This document shows positions 17,530 through 25,143 of a DNA stretch of 35,860 bases, one piece after another (position 1 is the first letter of the stretch; every line of letters starts with the position of its first letter). Location of the stretch: assembly GCA_021794475.1 (NCBI GenBank), contig JAJYQS010000057.1, positions 1 to 35,860 of the forward strand. Reading direction: 5' to 3'. A model generated the notes under the pieces. The model was not told where the DNA came from. It ran no database searches and saw only the letters and a program-made list of their open reading frames with translations. A program made the position numbers and the translations under genes. This stretch comes from a bacterium (GTDB taxonomy: Bacteria > SZUA-79 > Acidulodesulfobacterales > Acidulodesulfobacteraceae).

Positions 17530-17576
17530 CGTTCTAAAATTTTATAATTATTATTTTGATTATAAAAAATTATTTT

Positions 17577-17676
17577 ATCTAATTGGGCATATTGATTTAT
17601 ATTTATAGCATGGGTATAACAAACCGGACGGCTATTAAGGCGACAAGAACGGTGCGGTTCAATATCCCAATTAGAT
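17577..17676. other. Long hairpin enclosing a GC-richer 63-base core
   Basis: 17577-17595 pairs with 17659-17676 over 18 base pairs, interrupted by one bulged C (ATCTAATTGGG-C-ATATTGA). A T-rich tract follows on the plus strand, so it can terminate speD; it also lies between convergent genes. The enclosed core (17596-17658) is richer in GC than its surroundings and contains further complementary pieces (ATAGC 17605-17609 with GCTAT 17631-17635). It also holds a 30-codon frame from 17610. The core is more than a terminator needs. I match it to no known RNA family. Confidence 0.6.
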
Positions 17677-17758
17677 TTTTATTCAGTTCTTTTTTATTTA
17701 TTTAATTATTTAATTATTTAATTAATTATTTATTTGTCTAATTATTTGTTATTATAAT

Positions 17759-18514
17759 TTATATTTTATCAATCATTAAATAGTTATCGCTGAAAATACC
17801 GTAAGGTTCAATGAATTGAGATTTGCCTTCTTCTGTTTCGATAAAATCGGAGAGTATATTTTTATATAATTTTTTAGTTAATGGGTCAATAATATTTTCA
17901 TTTATATCTAATAATGGCTGTAAAACAAATTTACGATTTTTTAACTCTTTATGGGGTATATTTAATACAGAAGGATGTGGATGCGAAAAAATCCTCTCGT
18001 CAAGCAGAAGTATATCAATATCTATTTCTCTGGGACGGTATTTAATAAATAAATCCTTGCCTTCATTTTTATAATCAAACTTCCTGCCTATCAGTTTCTC
18101 AATATTTTTAATTTTGAATAACAAATCACTACCGATATTCCCGTAATCACAATGAGCATAACAGGTCATTATTTTATCATTATCATCAATTTCCGCGGTT
18201 TCAATAATCCCGCCGTCGCAGCCGGTATAGCTGCTATCGATAAAACAGCCATTAGTGTCGCATTTATTATCAATATTATCAATTTTATTTTCGTATTTAT
18301 AAAGAACAACACAATTTAAAAATACAGGAATAATACCTTTTTTACATTCATCTTCGCTAAAACCTACCGGAGAAGTTTTATATACTCTAGAAGCTTTAAT
18401 TAATTTTAAAACTCCTCCATCATTTAATTTTATTAAATTTATTAATGAAATAGCATTAATTAAATTAACTTCTTTGTTGCCTAAATTGCTTCCTAAACCC
18501 AAGTAAACATCCAT
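17759..18514 (-). CDS. folK: 2-amino-4-hydroxy-6-hydroxymethyldihydropteridine pyrophosphokinase
   Basis: A 251-residue HPPK, which pyrophosphorylates 6-hydroxymethyl-dihydropterin in folate synthesis. Typical pieces: VYLGLGSNLGNK (3-14), SRVYKTSPVGF (42-52), FLNCVV (65-70), RPREIDIDILLLDE (160-173), and HPSVLNIPHKELKNRKFVLQPL (180-201). Family members are usually about 160 residues; the excess is an Asp/Asn/Cys-rich insertion at residues about 75-129 (18128-18292) between strands of the core. Part of it (KIDNIDN) is encoded by DNA nearly identical to a piece of the purS insertion. The ATG at 18514 has no clear Shine-Dalgarno but a TATAAA box seven bases upstream. Confidence 0.92.
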   Translation of the reverse strand: MDVYLGLGSNLGNKEVNLINAISLINLIKLNDGGVLKLIKASRVYKTSPVGFSEDECKKGIIPVFLNCVVLYKYENKIDNIDNKCDTNGCFIDSSYTGCDGGIIETAEIDDNDKIMTCYAHCDYGNIGSDLLFKIKNIEKLIGRKFDYKNEGKDLFIKYRPREIDIDILLLDERIFSHPHPSVLNIPHKELKNRKFVLQPLLDINENIIDPLTKKLYKNILSDFIETEEGKSQFIEPYGIFSDNYLMIDKI

Positions 18515-18567
18515 TTGATGTTTTATATTTATACTTTGTATTTATATTTTGTATTTATGTTGATATT

Positions 18568-19752
18568 TTATGCCATTCTTTCAAGAGCTTCTTTTATACG
18601 GTCTTCGCTTATAGTTAGCGAGAATCTTATATACCCTTCGCCGTACTCGCCGAAACCTGAGCCTGGAGTCACGACAATTCCTTTATCGTTAAGCAGCGAC
18701 ATGGCAAAATCCTTCGATGATACGCCTGCTGCAGGAACTTTTGTCCATACATAAAAAGTTGCATCTGATTTATAAACATTATAGCCGAGATGTTCAAGTC
18801 CTTCAACAAGAAGCTCTCTTCTCTTTCTGTATATTTTATTATTCTCTTTAATAACTTCAAGTTCATTATCTAAACCGTATGCGCCTGCCAGTTGAATTGC
18901 CTGAAACACGCCGGAATCGAGATTTGTCTTTACCGCTCCCAGTCCGCTTAAAACTTGCTTATTTCCGCAAACAAAACCTATTCTGAATCCTGTCATATTA
19001 AATGTCTTAGAAAGGGAATGAAACTCAATACCTACGTCTTTTGCTCCTTTGACGGATAAAAATGACTCAGGCTCGGCATCTCCCGTAAATACTTCAGAAT
19101 ATGCAAAATCATGCGCTACTATAAAACTATATTTTTTTGCAAGTTTGACTACTTCGTTAAAGAAAAACTTATCGGCTTTAGCAGAAGTAGGATTATTGGG
19201 ATAATTTAAAAACATAATCTTAGCTTTCTTAAGCACGTCTTCAGGAATTATAGAAAAATCCGGCAGAAAATCATTTTCCTGTTTAAGAGGCATAACATAA
19301 GGAATACCGCCTGCAAAAATAGTTCCGGCATTATAAACCGGATAACCCGGGTCAGGAACAAGAACAATATCTCCGGGATTAACAAAAGCCAGAGGAAGAT
19401 GTCCTATCCCTTCTTTTGAACCTATCAAAGAAAGAACCTCCGTCTGCGGATCCAAAGAAACGTTAAATCTTTTACTATACCAATTTGCGGCAGATTCTCT
19501 AAATTTTAAAAGACCTTCGTAGGAAGGATACTTTTGATTTATATCTATCTCGCTTTCTTCTTTCAATATATTTACAATAGGTTTTGGCGTGGGCAAATCA
19601 GGGTCGCCGATACCAAAACTGATAATATCAACCCCTTTGGCTTTAACTTCCTGCTTTAGCCTGTCAATCTCGGCAAAAAGATAAACGGGGAGCTTATTTA
19701 GTCTTTCAGAAAATTTAAATGAACTTTGGTCTGCAGCGTCTGTATGTTTCAT
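18568..19752 (-). CDS. dapL: LL-diaminopimelate aminotransferase
   Basis: A 394-residue class I/II PLP aminotransferase of the DapL type, converting tetrahydrodipicolinate directly to LL-diaminopimelate for lysine and cell-wall synthesis. Visible: FGIGDPDLPTP (46-56), the PNNPTS turn (185-190), AHDFAYSE (213-220) and the PLP lysine Lys249 in SLSKTFNMTGFRIGF. The start LPVYLFAEID and overall pattern are closer to DapL (MTH52-like class) than to alanine or aspartate transaminases, but a relaxed aminotransferase cannot be excluded. The ribosome site AGGAG precedes the ATG at 19752. It sits 53 bases upstream of folK in the same direction. Confidence 0.87.
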   Translation of the reverse strand: MKHTDAADQSSFKFSERLNKLPVYLFAEIDRLKQEVKAKGVDIISFGIGDPDLPTPKPIVNILKEESEIDINQKYPSYEGLLKFRESAANWYSKRFNVSLDPQTEVLSLIGSKEGIGHLPLAFVNPGDIVLVPDPGYPVYNAGTIFAGGIPYVMPLKQENDFLPDFSIIPEDVLKKAKIMFLNYPNNPTSAKADKFFFNEVVKLAKKYSFIVAHDFAYSEVFTGDAEPESFLSVKGAKDVGIEFHSLSKTFNMTGFRIGFVCGNKQVLSGLGAVKTNLDSGVFQAIQLAGAYGLDNELEVIKENNKIYRKRRELLVEGLEHLGYNVYKSDATFYVWTKVPAAGVSSKDFAMSLLNDKGIVVTPGSGFGEYGEGYIRFSLTISEDRIKEALERMA

Positions 19753-19853
19753 TAGTATTATCTTCTCCTAATTAGTTAACAATTTAAAAAATATTGTTTT
19801 CTGAGGCATTTTTTATCCGATTGCCTATGCGTTTCGCTTTGATTCGTTTAATT

Positions 19854-20624
19854 TCATCCTACGAAGTTTTTTAGTGTGCCGATATTTTCTATTTCAATTT
19901 CAAATATGTCTTTGTGATTTAACGTCCCGATCCCTGCGGGAGTTCCGGTAGAAATAATGTCCCCGGGATAAAGCGTCATAATGCCTGAGATAAACTCAAC
20001 TAATTCAAAAGGGCTGAATATGAGGTCCGAGGTATTAGAAGACTGCTTTAATTCAGCATTTAAATAGCCTTTAATCGCAAGATTAGAGGGATTGTCTATT
20101 TCTGTTTCTATATAAGGACCTACTGGAGCAAAAGTATCAAATCCCTTAGATCTGGTATATTGAATATCCTTAACTTGTAAATCGCGTGCCGTGACATCAT
20201 TTAAGCAGGTATAACCGAATATAAAATCTTTAGCGTCTGATTTTTTAACATTTTTTGCAGTTTTACCGATAACTATCGCCAGCTCAGATTCATAATCAAC
20301 CCTTTTTGAAACAGCCGGCATTACTATACTGCCGAGATGAGGTATAATACTGGATGACGGTTTAATAAAAAGAAGAGGCTCCTCCGGTAATTTTTTTTGC
20401 ATTTCCTGCGCATGATTCTTATAATTTAAACCGACTGCGACAATTTTAGTAGGCTGAACAGGAGACAAATATTCAAGCTCGGTTAATTCATACTGTCTGC
20501 CGGTATAATCAATATCGCAAAAATCAAAGTCTTCTATAACGTTAACAAATGTTCCGTCAGGAGATAAAGTTCCGTAATATGATTTCATCTCCCCTTTTTT
20601 ATGTCTAAATCTTCCAAATTTCAT
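19854..20624 (-). CDS. Fumarylacetoacetate hydrolase (FAH) family protein
   Basis: A 256-residue cytoplasmic protein of the FAH superfamily, which cleaves or decarboxylates beta-diketo or oxo acids with a divalent metal. Metal ligands are visible as Glu112 and Glu114 in DYESELAIVIG and Asp143 in LNDVTARDLQ. VAVGLNYKNHA (62-72) and the closing TGTPAGIG are typical. Members include acylpyruvases, 2-hydroxyhepta-2,4-diene-1,7-dioate isomerase and oxaloacetate decarboxylases; sequence alone does not choose the substrate. The ribosome site is AAGGA six bases before the ATG at 20624. It lies between bioD and dapL, all in one direction. Confidence 0.9.
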   Translation of the reverse strand: MKFGRFRHKKGEMKSYYGTLSPDGTFVNVIEDFDFCDIDYTGRQYELTELEYLSPVQPTKIVAVGLNYKNHAQEMQKKLPEEPLLFIKPSSSIIPHLGSIVMPAVSKRVDYESELAIVIGKTAKNVKKSDAKDFIFGYTCLNDVTARDLQVKDIQYTRSKGFDTFAPVGPYIETEIDNPSNLAIKGYLNAELKQSSNTSDLIFSPFELVEFISGIMTLYPGDIISTGTPAGIGTLNHKDIFEIEIENIGTLKNFVG

Positions 20625-20707
20625 AATAAATCCTTATTGTAATAGTAATAGAAAAATACAAACATACATTTAGCTCTAAAGTAGAGTAAAAAAGTAATTT
20701 TATTTTA

Positions 20708-21421
20708 TCACAATATACTGTCAAAATCTATATAATTTAAAGGCAATGCTTTTAAATACATAAAATTTTCCCGTTCATCAGTCGAAAAATACGGAATATC
20801 TCCGATTATCGGCACATCGGTAAATTCCCTCAGTATTTCTTTATTTGAGAATACACTTTCATCATTTTCATTTCTTGCATTATTTATAATAATGCCTGCA
20901 AGTTTAATATTGTTATTTTTAGCGTAATCAATACTCAGCAATGTATGATTCAGCATTCCGAGCCCTGCTCTGCTGACTATTATAACTTCCGCATCTATAT
21001 ATCTGGCAAGGTCTATCATAAAATGTCCTTTTTTAAGCGGCACAAGCATACCTCCGGCTCCCTCAACTATTAAAATATCGTAATTGTTCTGCAGATCGTA
21101 AAAACTATACAAAATATCTTTAATGCAAATCGATTTATTTTCAAATTTAGCTGCAGCGTGCGGAGATAAAGGGTGTTCAAAAGTAAACGGACAGATCTCT
21201 TCCAAGTTTTCCTTAATATCTGATTGTTTTTTAACAAAAGAACTGTCTATATATTCCTTTGAGCCGTCGCAATTTAATTTAACCCCTGTTTCTATAGGCT
21301 TTAAATACCCGGTTTTTTTGCCGTAATATTTTAAGCCATTAATTATTAAGGAGCTCACAAATGTTTTGCCGACATCTGTATCTGTTCCTGTTATAAAAAA
21401 AACACGCTTTTTTATTTCCAA
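20708..21421 (-). CDS. bioD: ATP-dependent dethiobiotin synthetase
   Basis: A 237-residue enzyme that closes the ureido ring of biotin from diaminopelargonate, CO2 and ATP. The P-loop GTDTDVGKT is at residues 12-20; GYLKPIETG (38-46) carries the conserved Lys and Thr; VEGAGGMLVPL (about 119-129) binds substrate and metal. The start is a TTG at 21421, supported by AGAGGA nine bases upstream and by the conserved N-terminus. No other biotin gene is in the window, so this is a detached bioD. Confidence 0.94.
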   Translation of the reverse strand: MEIKKRVFFITGTDTDVGKTFVSSLIINGLKYYGKKTGYLKPIETGVKLNCDGSKEYIDSSFVKKQSDIKENLEEICPFTFEHPLSPHAAAKFENKSICIKDILYSFYDLQNNYDILIVEGAGGMLVPLKKGHFMIDLARYIDAEVIIVSRAGLGMLNHTLLSIDYAKNNNIKLAGIIINNARNENDESVFSNKEILREFTDVPIIGDIPYFSTDERENFMYLKALPLNYIDFDSIL

Positions 21422-21669
21422 AATAAATAGTCCTCTATTCGCTATTATCTATTCTCTATTTTAACTCTATAAAAAACACATCTGGCCGTCAATATAAATC
21501 AATATAAAATTGAGTGTGCTAAAACACTAATAGCTTACCGGTTTCAACAACTTATGCAGTTAATAAAGTTAGCAGAGTTATTTAACGATAATATTAATAT
21601 AATTTTAAGCACTGTATTAATTATAAATAGCAAAACACAAAGCGCGGAAAAACGATGACGCAGTTAATA

Positions 21670-22791
21670 TCAATCTAATTTTAGCACTGTCTTAATTGCT
21701 TTGTTGAATTCAACTGGGTCAAATTTAACAATATATAAATCGGCGCCGGAAGATTTGCCTTTAGATTCGTTTTCCGTTCCGCTGAGAGAAGTGTGCATTA
21801 TAATGGGGATATCTTTGTACTTGCCATCAGCTTTCATAGTTTTGGTGAAAGTATAGCCGTCCATAACCGGCATCTCAACATCGCAGATTATAGCGTTAAT
21901 ATTGTATTTTCCTGAATAGACGACATCAAGCGCTTCTTTCCCGTTTTCCGCCATAATTGTTTTAAACCCTTCTTTCAAGAGAGCATTATTTACCATTTTT
22001 CTCGCGGTTGAAGAGTCGTCAATTATAAGAACATTTATATCACTTGCAATCTCCTTCTTTTCCGCATCGATTTCACTTATTTCTTTTTTATAAAATCCAA
22101 GTTCATCGACGATAGATTCAAAATCTAACAAAAGAAGCAAATCATCATTTTCTATTTTTATTATACCGGTAACTTTTGAATCTTCTTGAGAAACTGACGA
22201 CAATTCAGTTTTATTGATATCAACCCACGACACACGTCTTATTCTTGTAGTTTCATGGACAATAAAACCGACTTTGACTTTATTAAATTCTGTAATAATA
22301 ACTTTAAAATTTTTCTTTTTCAAATTTTCCGGTTCCGCTAATCCCATCCATTTTGGCAGATTAACCAAAGGAACTACAAAACCTCTCAGATTAAACATCC
22401 CTTCTATAAATTCATTACTATTGGGAACTTCAGAAATATCTTCCGGCATTTTAATTATTTCAATGACTTTGGCTACATTTATTCCGTATATTCCTTCATT
22501 TATTTCGTCCCCGTATTCCTCCAATGAAAGCTTTAAACTGCTTTCTCTGGAATAGCCGCTTTTATCTGATGCCGAACCTTGCTGTTCCAATGAGCCATCG
22601 TTGCGGGAAGGGTCGGATAAATCGGACAAACCTGCTTTTGATTTATTGCTTATAATTTTGTCAAATACCGCATTAGGCTGCTCATTAATACTAAAAAGCC
22701 TGAAATCAACAAGCTCCATCTTGTTCTGTCCGACTTCCAATATATTTTGTCCTGCATTCACGGGCGTTTCTTTGGGAATATTAATACCCAT
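21670..22791 (-). CDS. cheV: CheV-like chemotaxis coupling protein (CheW domain plus receiver)
   Basis: A 373-residue protein. Residues about 24-235 form a CheW-type coupling domain (MELVDFRLF, INEGIYGINVAKVIEI, GMFNLRGFVVPLVNLPKW, VGFIVHE), which docks CheA to receptors. A Ser/Asp-rich insertion (about 45-92) splits its first strands. Residues 252-373 are a receiver domain with acidic pair Asp258/Asp259, phospho-acceptor Asp304 (ICDVEMPVMDG), Thr334 and Lys356, all intact, so phosphorylation by CheA is expected and may tune adaptation. The ribosome site GAGGA lies before the ATG at 22791. It probably serves the receptor at 12931-14619 and others elsewhere. Confidence 0.92.
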   Translation of the reverse strand: MGINIPKETPVNAGQNILEVGQNKMELVDFRLFSINEQPNAVFDKIISNKSKAGLSDLSDPSRNDGSLEQQGSASDKSGYSRESSLKLSLEEYGDEINEGIYGINVAKVIEIIKMPEDISEVPNSNEFIEGMFNLRGFVVPLVNLPKWMGLAEPENLKKKNFKVIITEFNKVKVGFIVHETTRIRRVSWVDINKTELSSVSQEDSKVTGIIKIENDDLLLLLDFESIVDELGFYKKEISEIDAEKKEIASDINVLIIDDSSTARKMVNNALLKEGFKTIMAENGKEALDVVYSGKYNINAIICDVEMPVMDGYTFTKTMKADGKYKDIPIIMHTSLSGTENESKGKSSGADLYIVKFDPVEFNKAIKTVLKLD

Positions 22792-23196
22792 ATTTCTGTC
22801 CTCGTTTATTTTATAGTTTATTTTATATTTAGCTTATTTATAGTTAGTTCAGGTTATATTTGGTTTATTTTATAGTTTTATTATTTTTATAGGTTCTATG
22901 GTTATATTGTCATATTTTCACAGGTTTTATAATTTATAATTGTATTATTACAGCTATCAATACCGTAATTTACTGCTTAGCAGCACAATTTATATATTAC
23001 TTTATTCAACTGTTTTTTTCAATATAAGAATATTAAAAAAACTAATATTTCGTCTTAATAACTTAATACCGCAATAACTTAATAGCTCACTAAATAGCCC
23101 GATAGCTCAATGACCTAAATAACTTAATACAGTAACCGCAATCTTTATACTATATCATAACCTCATTAATAAACAATAAGTTATAATATTTAAAAA
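22792..23196. other. Intergenic region with short AT-rich repeats
   Basis: About 405 bases without a gene. The side next to the CheV-like gene has repeated 'tttattttatag' motifs (22806-22880), and 23055-23130 has repeats of 'aataacttaata' with related 'gatagctcaatgacc' words. I see no coding frame, hairpin with T tract or RNA gene. Confidence 0.6.
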
Positions 23197-24006
23197 CTAA
23201 TCGTCAACCCATGGATTCTCGGAAACTTCAATATTTTCATTATTTGCATCTACGGAAATAATTCTATTTCTGCCTCTGTTTTTAGCATCATATAAAAGTT
23301 CGTCAACTTTTTTTAAAAAATCTTTTGCTTTATCTTCAAATTCTTTTGAATAAGATATTACTCCCATGCTTATAGTAATTTTTCCGGTATCTTTTATATT
23401 AATTTTAGAAATTAAAGTTTTTATTTTTCTTGCAACATCCAAACAGTTTGACAACTCAGTTTGTGGTAAAACAATCATAAACTCTTCGCCGCCATATCTC
23501 GCAGCTATATCGGATTTGCGGATATTATTTTTTAAAATTTTTGCCACTTCTTTTAAAACTGCATCACCCTTATCATGACCATAAGTATCATTAATTTTCT
23601 TAAAATGGTCAATATCGCACATAATTAACGAAAATATCGTACTGTATCTTGAAGCCTGGTCAAATATATTTTCATAAAAGCTGTCGAAATACCGCCTATT
23701 ATATAAACCGGTCAAACTGTCGGTCATAGCTATGTCTTCGGAATTTTTTTCGAAAAATATTTTTTTATACCTGGTAATAATCCAGACGATGGTTATTGCC
23801 GATATAAATAAGATAAATTCTAAAATAAAACTTATATAAATAAAATTCTTAGCGCTGATAAAAATAGATTTATTAATTTCTCTTAATACGCTAAAATCAT
23901 TATAAATCAAAAAATTAGAACTTATAAATAATACAACCAATACTAAGCAAATCTCTATTATAATTGATAAAGTCAGTATATAAAATATTTTTCTTTCTTT
24001 ATCCAT
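23197..24006 (-). CDS. Membrane diguanylate cyclase (GGDEF)
   Basis: A 269-residue protein with two membrane helices (about 7-32 and 55-78) and a short loop between them, too small for a typical sensor domain, followed by a GGDEF domain (about 92-255). The active site is GGEEF (172-176), with DSLTGLYNRRYF (96-107) and DIDHFKKINDTYGH (131-144) for metal and GTP, so it should make c-di-GMP from GTP. An RxxD inhibitory site (Arg163-Lys-Ser-Asp166) lies five residues before GGEEF, so product inhibition is expected. No Shine-Dalgarno is evident at the ATG at 24006. Confidence 0.94.
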   Translation of the reverse strand: MDKERKIFYILTLSIIIEICLVLVVLFISSNFLIYNDFSVLREINKSIFISAKNFIYISFILEFILFISAITIVWIITRYKKIFFEKNSEDIAMTDSLTGLYNRRYFDSFYENIFDQASRYSTIFSLIMCDIDHFKKINDTYGHDKGDAVLKEVAKILKNNIRKSDIAARYGGEEFMIVLPQTELSNCLDVARKIKTLISKINIKDTGKITISMGVISYSKEFEDKAKDFLKKVDELLYDAKNRGRNRIISVDANNENIEVSENPWVDD

Positions 24007-24356
24007 AATAATATTTAACCATAAATAATAAAAAATAATAAATATTGTCTAATGATTAGCTGCCGTTATTTTTAAAATTAATTTAGCATTAAATACTAAT
24101 ATTGTCAATTAAATAGCAATATTTTAATTTTAGACGCTTAATTGGAAACATACACCTATTTATTTATTTAATTTATTTAAACATAAAATCGTTCATTTGA
24201 CAGAAACAGACGCCATAATTTAATTTATTTAATTGATGATTTAATTTGCTTGAAAAAATAAAATATCGATGTTAATATATAAATATATATATCTGTATAT
24301 ATTAATATACTGCAAGTAAGCAAAAAATAATTTATTTAATTTAAGGAGAATTTGAC
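24007..24356. other. Divergent promoter region between GGDEF and DUF302 genes
   Basis: 350 bases without a gene. A possible plus-strand promoter for the DUF302 gene is TTGAAA (24250-24255) with TAATAT 17 bases on (24273-24278), followed by AT palindromes. This match is weak in such AT-rich DNA. Nothing else is seen. Confidence 0.4.
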
Positions 24357-24755
24357 ATGACTGAGAGTATCGGCATTAAAAAAACAATTAATTTAGATTT
24401 CGGCAGCGCAATTTTAAAGGTCAAAGAAGCATTTAAGGCAAACGGTTTCGGCGCTATAACCGAGATAGATATTAAGAAAACTTTAAAAGAAAAAATAAAT
24501 GCTGATTTCAAAAAATATACTATACTGGGGATGTGCAATCCTAAAACAGCTATGGATGTACTTGATATGAGCGATGAAACAGGGCTTTTGCTTCCTTGTA
24601 ATGTCTGCATATATGAAGATAAAGAAGGCAATATTATAGTCAATGCCGTTAACCCTGCCGCATTGCTCAGTTTAGCCGCCGATACCGATGGCAATTTGAA
24701 AAGAATATCTTTAGAAATAAAGAAAATTATTGAAAAAGCAGTTGCCGATATTTAA
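24357..24755 (+). CDS. DUF302 domain protein
   Basis: A 132-residue soluble protein covered by the DUF302 fold: ILKVKEAFKANGFGAITEID near residues 19-38, the conserved YTILGMCNP (56-64) and LPCNVCIYEDKEGNIIV (80-96). No signal peptide is seen, so it is probably cytoplasmic. The biochemical role of DUF302 is not established; members are often found near heavy-metal, thiosulfate or redox genes and have been proposed to bind small ligands. Cysteines at about 62, 82 and 85 (CNVC-like spacing) are worth noting. The ribosome site AAGGAG is strong. A large inverted repeat follows the stop. Confidence 0.9.
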   Translation: MTESIGIKKTINLDFGSAILKVKEAFKANGFGAITEIDIKKTLKEKINADFKKYTILGMCNPKTAMDVLDMSDETGLLLPCNVCIYEDKEGNIIVNAVNPAALLSLAADTDGNLKRISLEIKKIIEKAVADI

Positions 24756-24763
24756 ATTTTCTA

Positions 24764-24890
24764 AACAGGCTGCGTGAATAAAAAAATAATTAGCCTATAT
24801 ATGCTATTATATATGCATACAACTATTATATAGATATATATATCTATTATATATGCCTATATATATCTAAGCGTATCTATGCAGCCTGTT
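24764..24890. repeat. 127-base hairpin with AT microsatellite interior
   Basis: AACAGGCTGC (24764-24773) is perfectly complementary to GCAGCCTGTT (24881-24890). The interior consists of TATA-rich words and perfect palindromes such as tagatatatatatcta. It begins nine bases after the DUF302 stop and lies between convergent genes; it may act as a transcript end or be a MITE-like insertion. The remaining gap to 25143 is more AT microsatellite with no gene. Confidence 0.65.
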
Positions 24891-25143
24891 CATCATTTTA
24901 ATTAACTTAATTGTATTAACTGATTTGCAATAGTATTATTATATTATATTTTATGGCAATATTTGTATCATACAGGTAATGCCAATTACATATTTCAAAT
25001 ACGCCTCTGTATATTACGTATATATATTATGTATATATGTATATAATCTATGTATATACGCTATGTATAGATATTACGCTTACCGGCGTTTATAATTTTA
25101 CTTTATTTGTCCTTATGCAATATTCAATTCAGCCCGCCGCTAT

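Noticed and set aside
17596-17660. Candidate known riboswitch or ribozyme in the speD downstream core
   Set aside because: I compared it by eye with SAM, c-di-GMP, ZTP, preQ1, guanidine, twister and hairpin-ribozyme consensus features and found no convincing match; left as an unassigned structured element.
24341-24694. 117-codon frame antisense to the DUF302 gene
   Set aside because: The plus-strand gene has a strong ribosome site and a recognised family; the antisense frame is a shadow.
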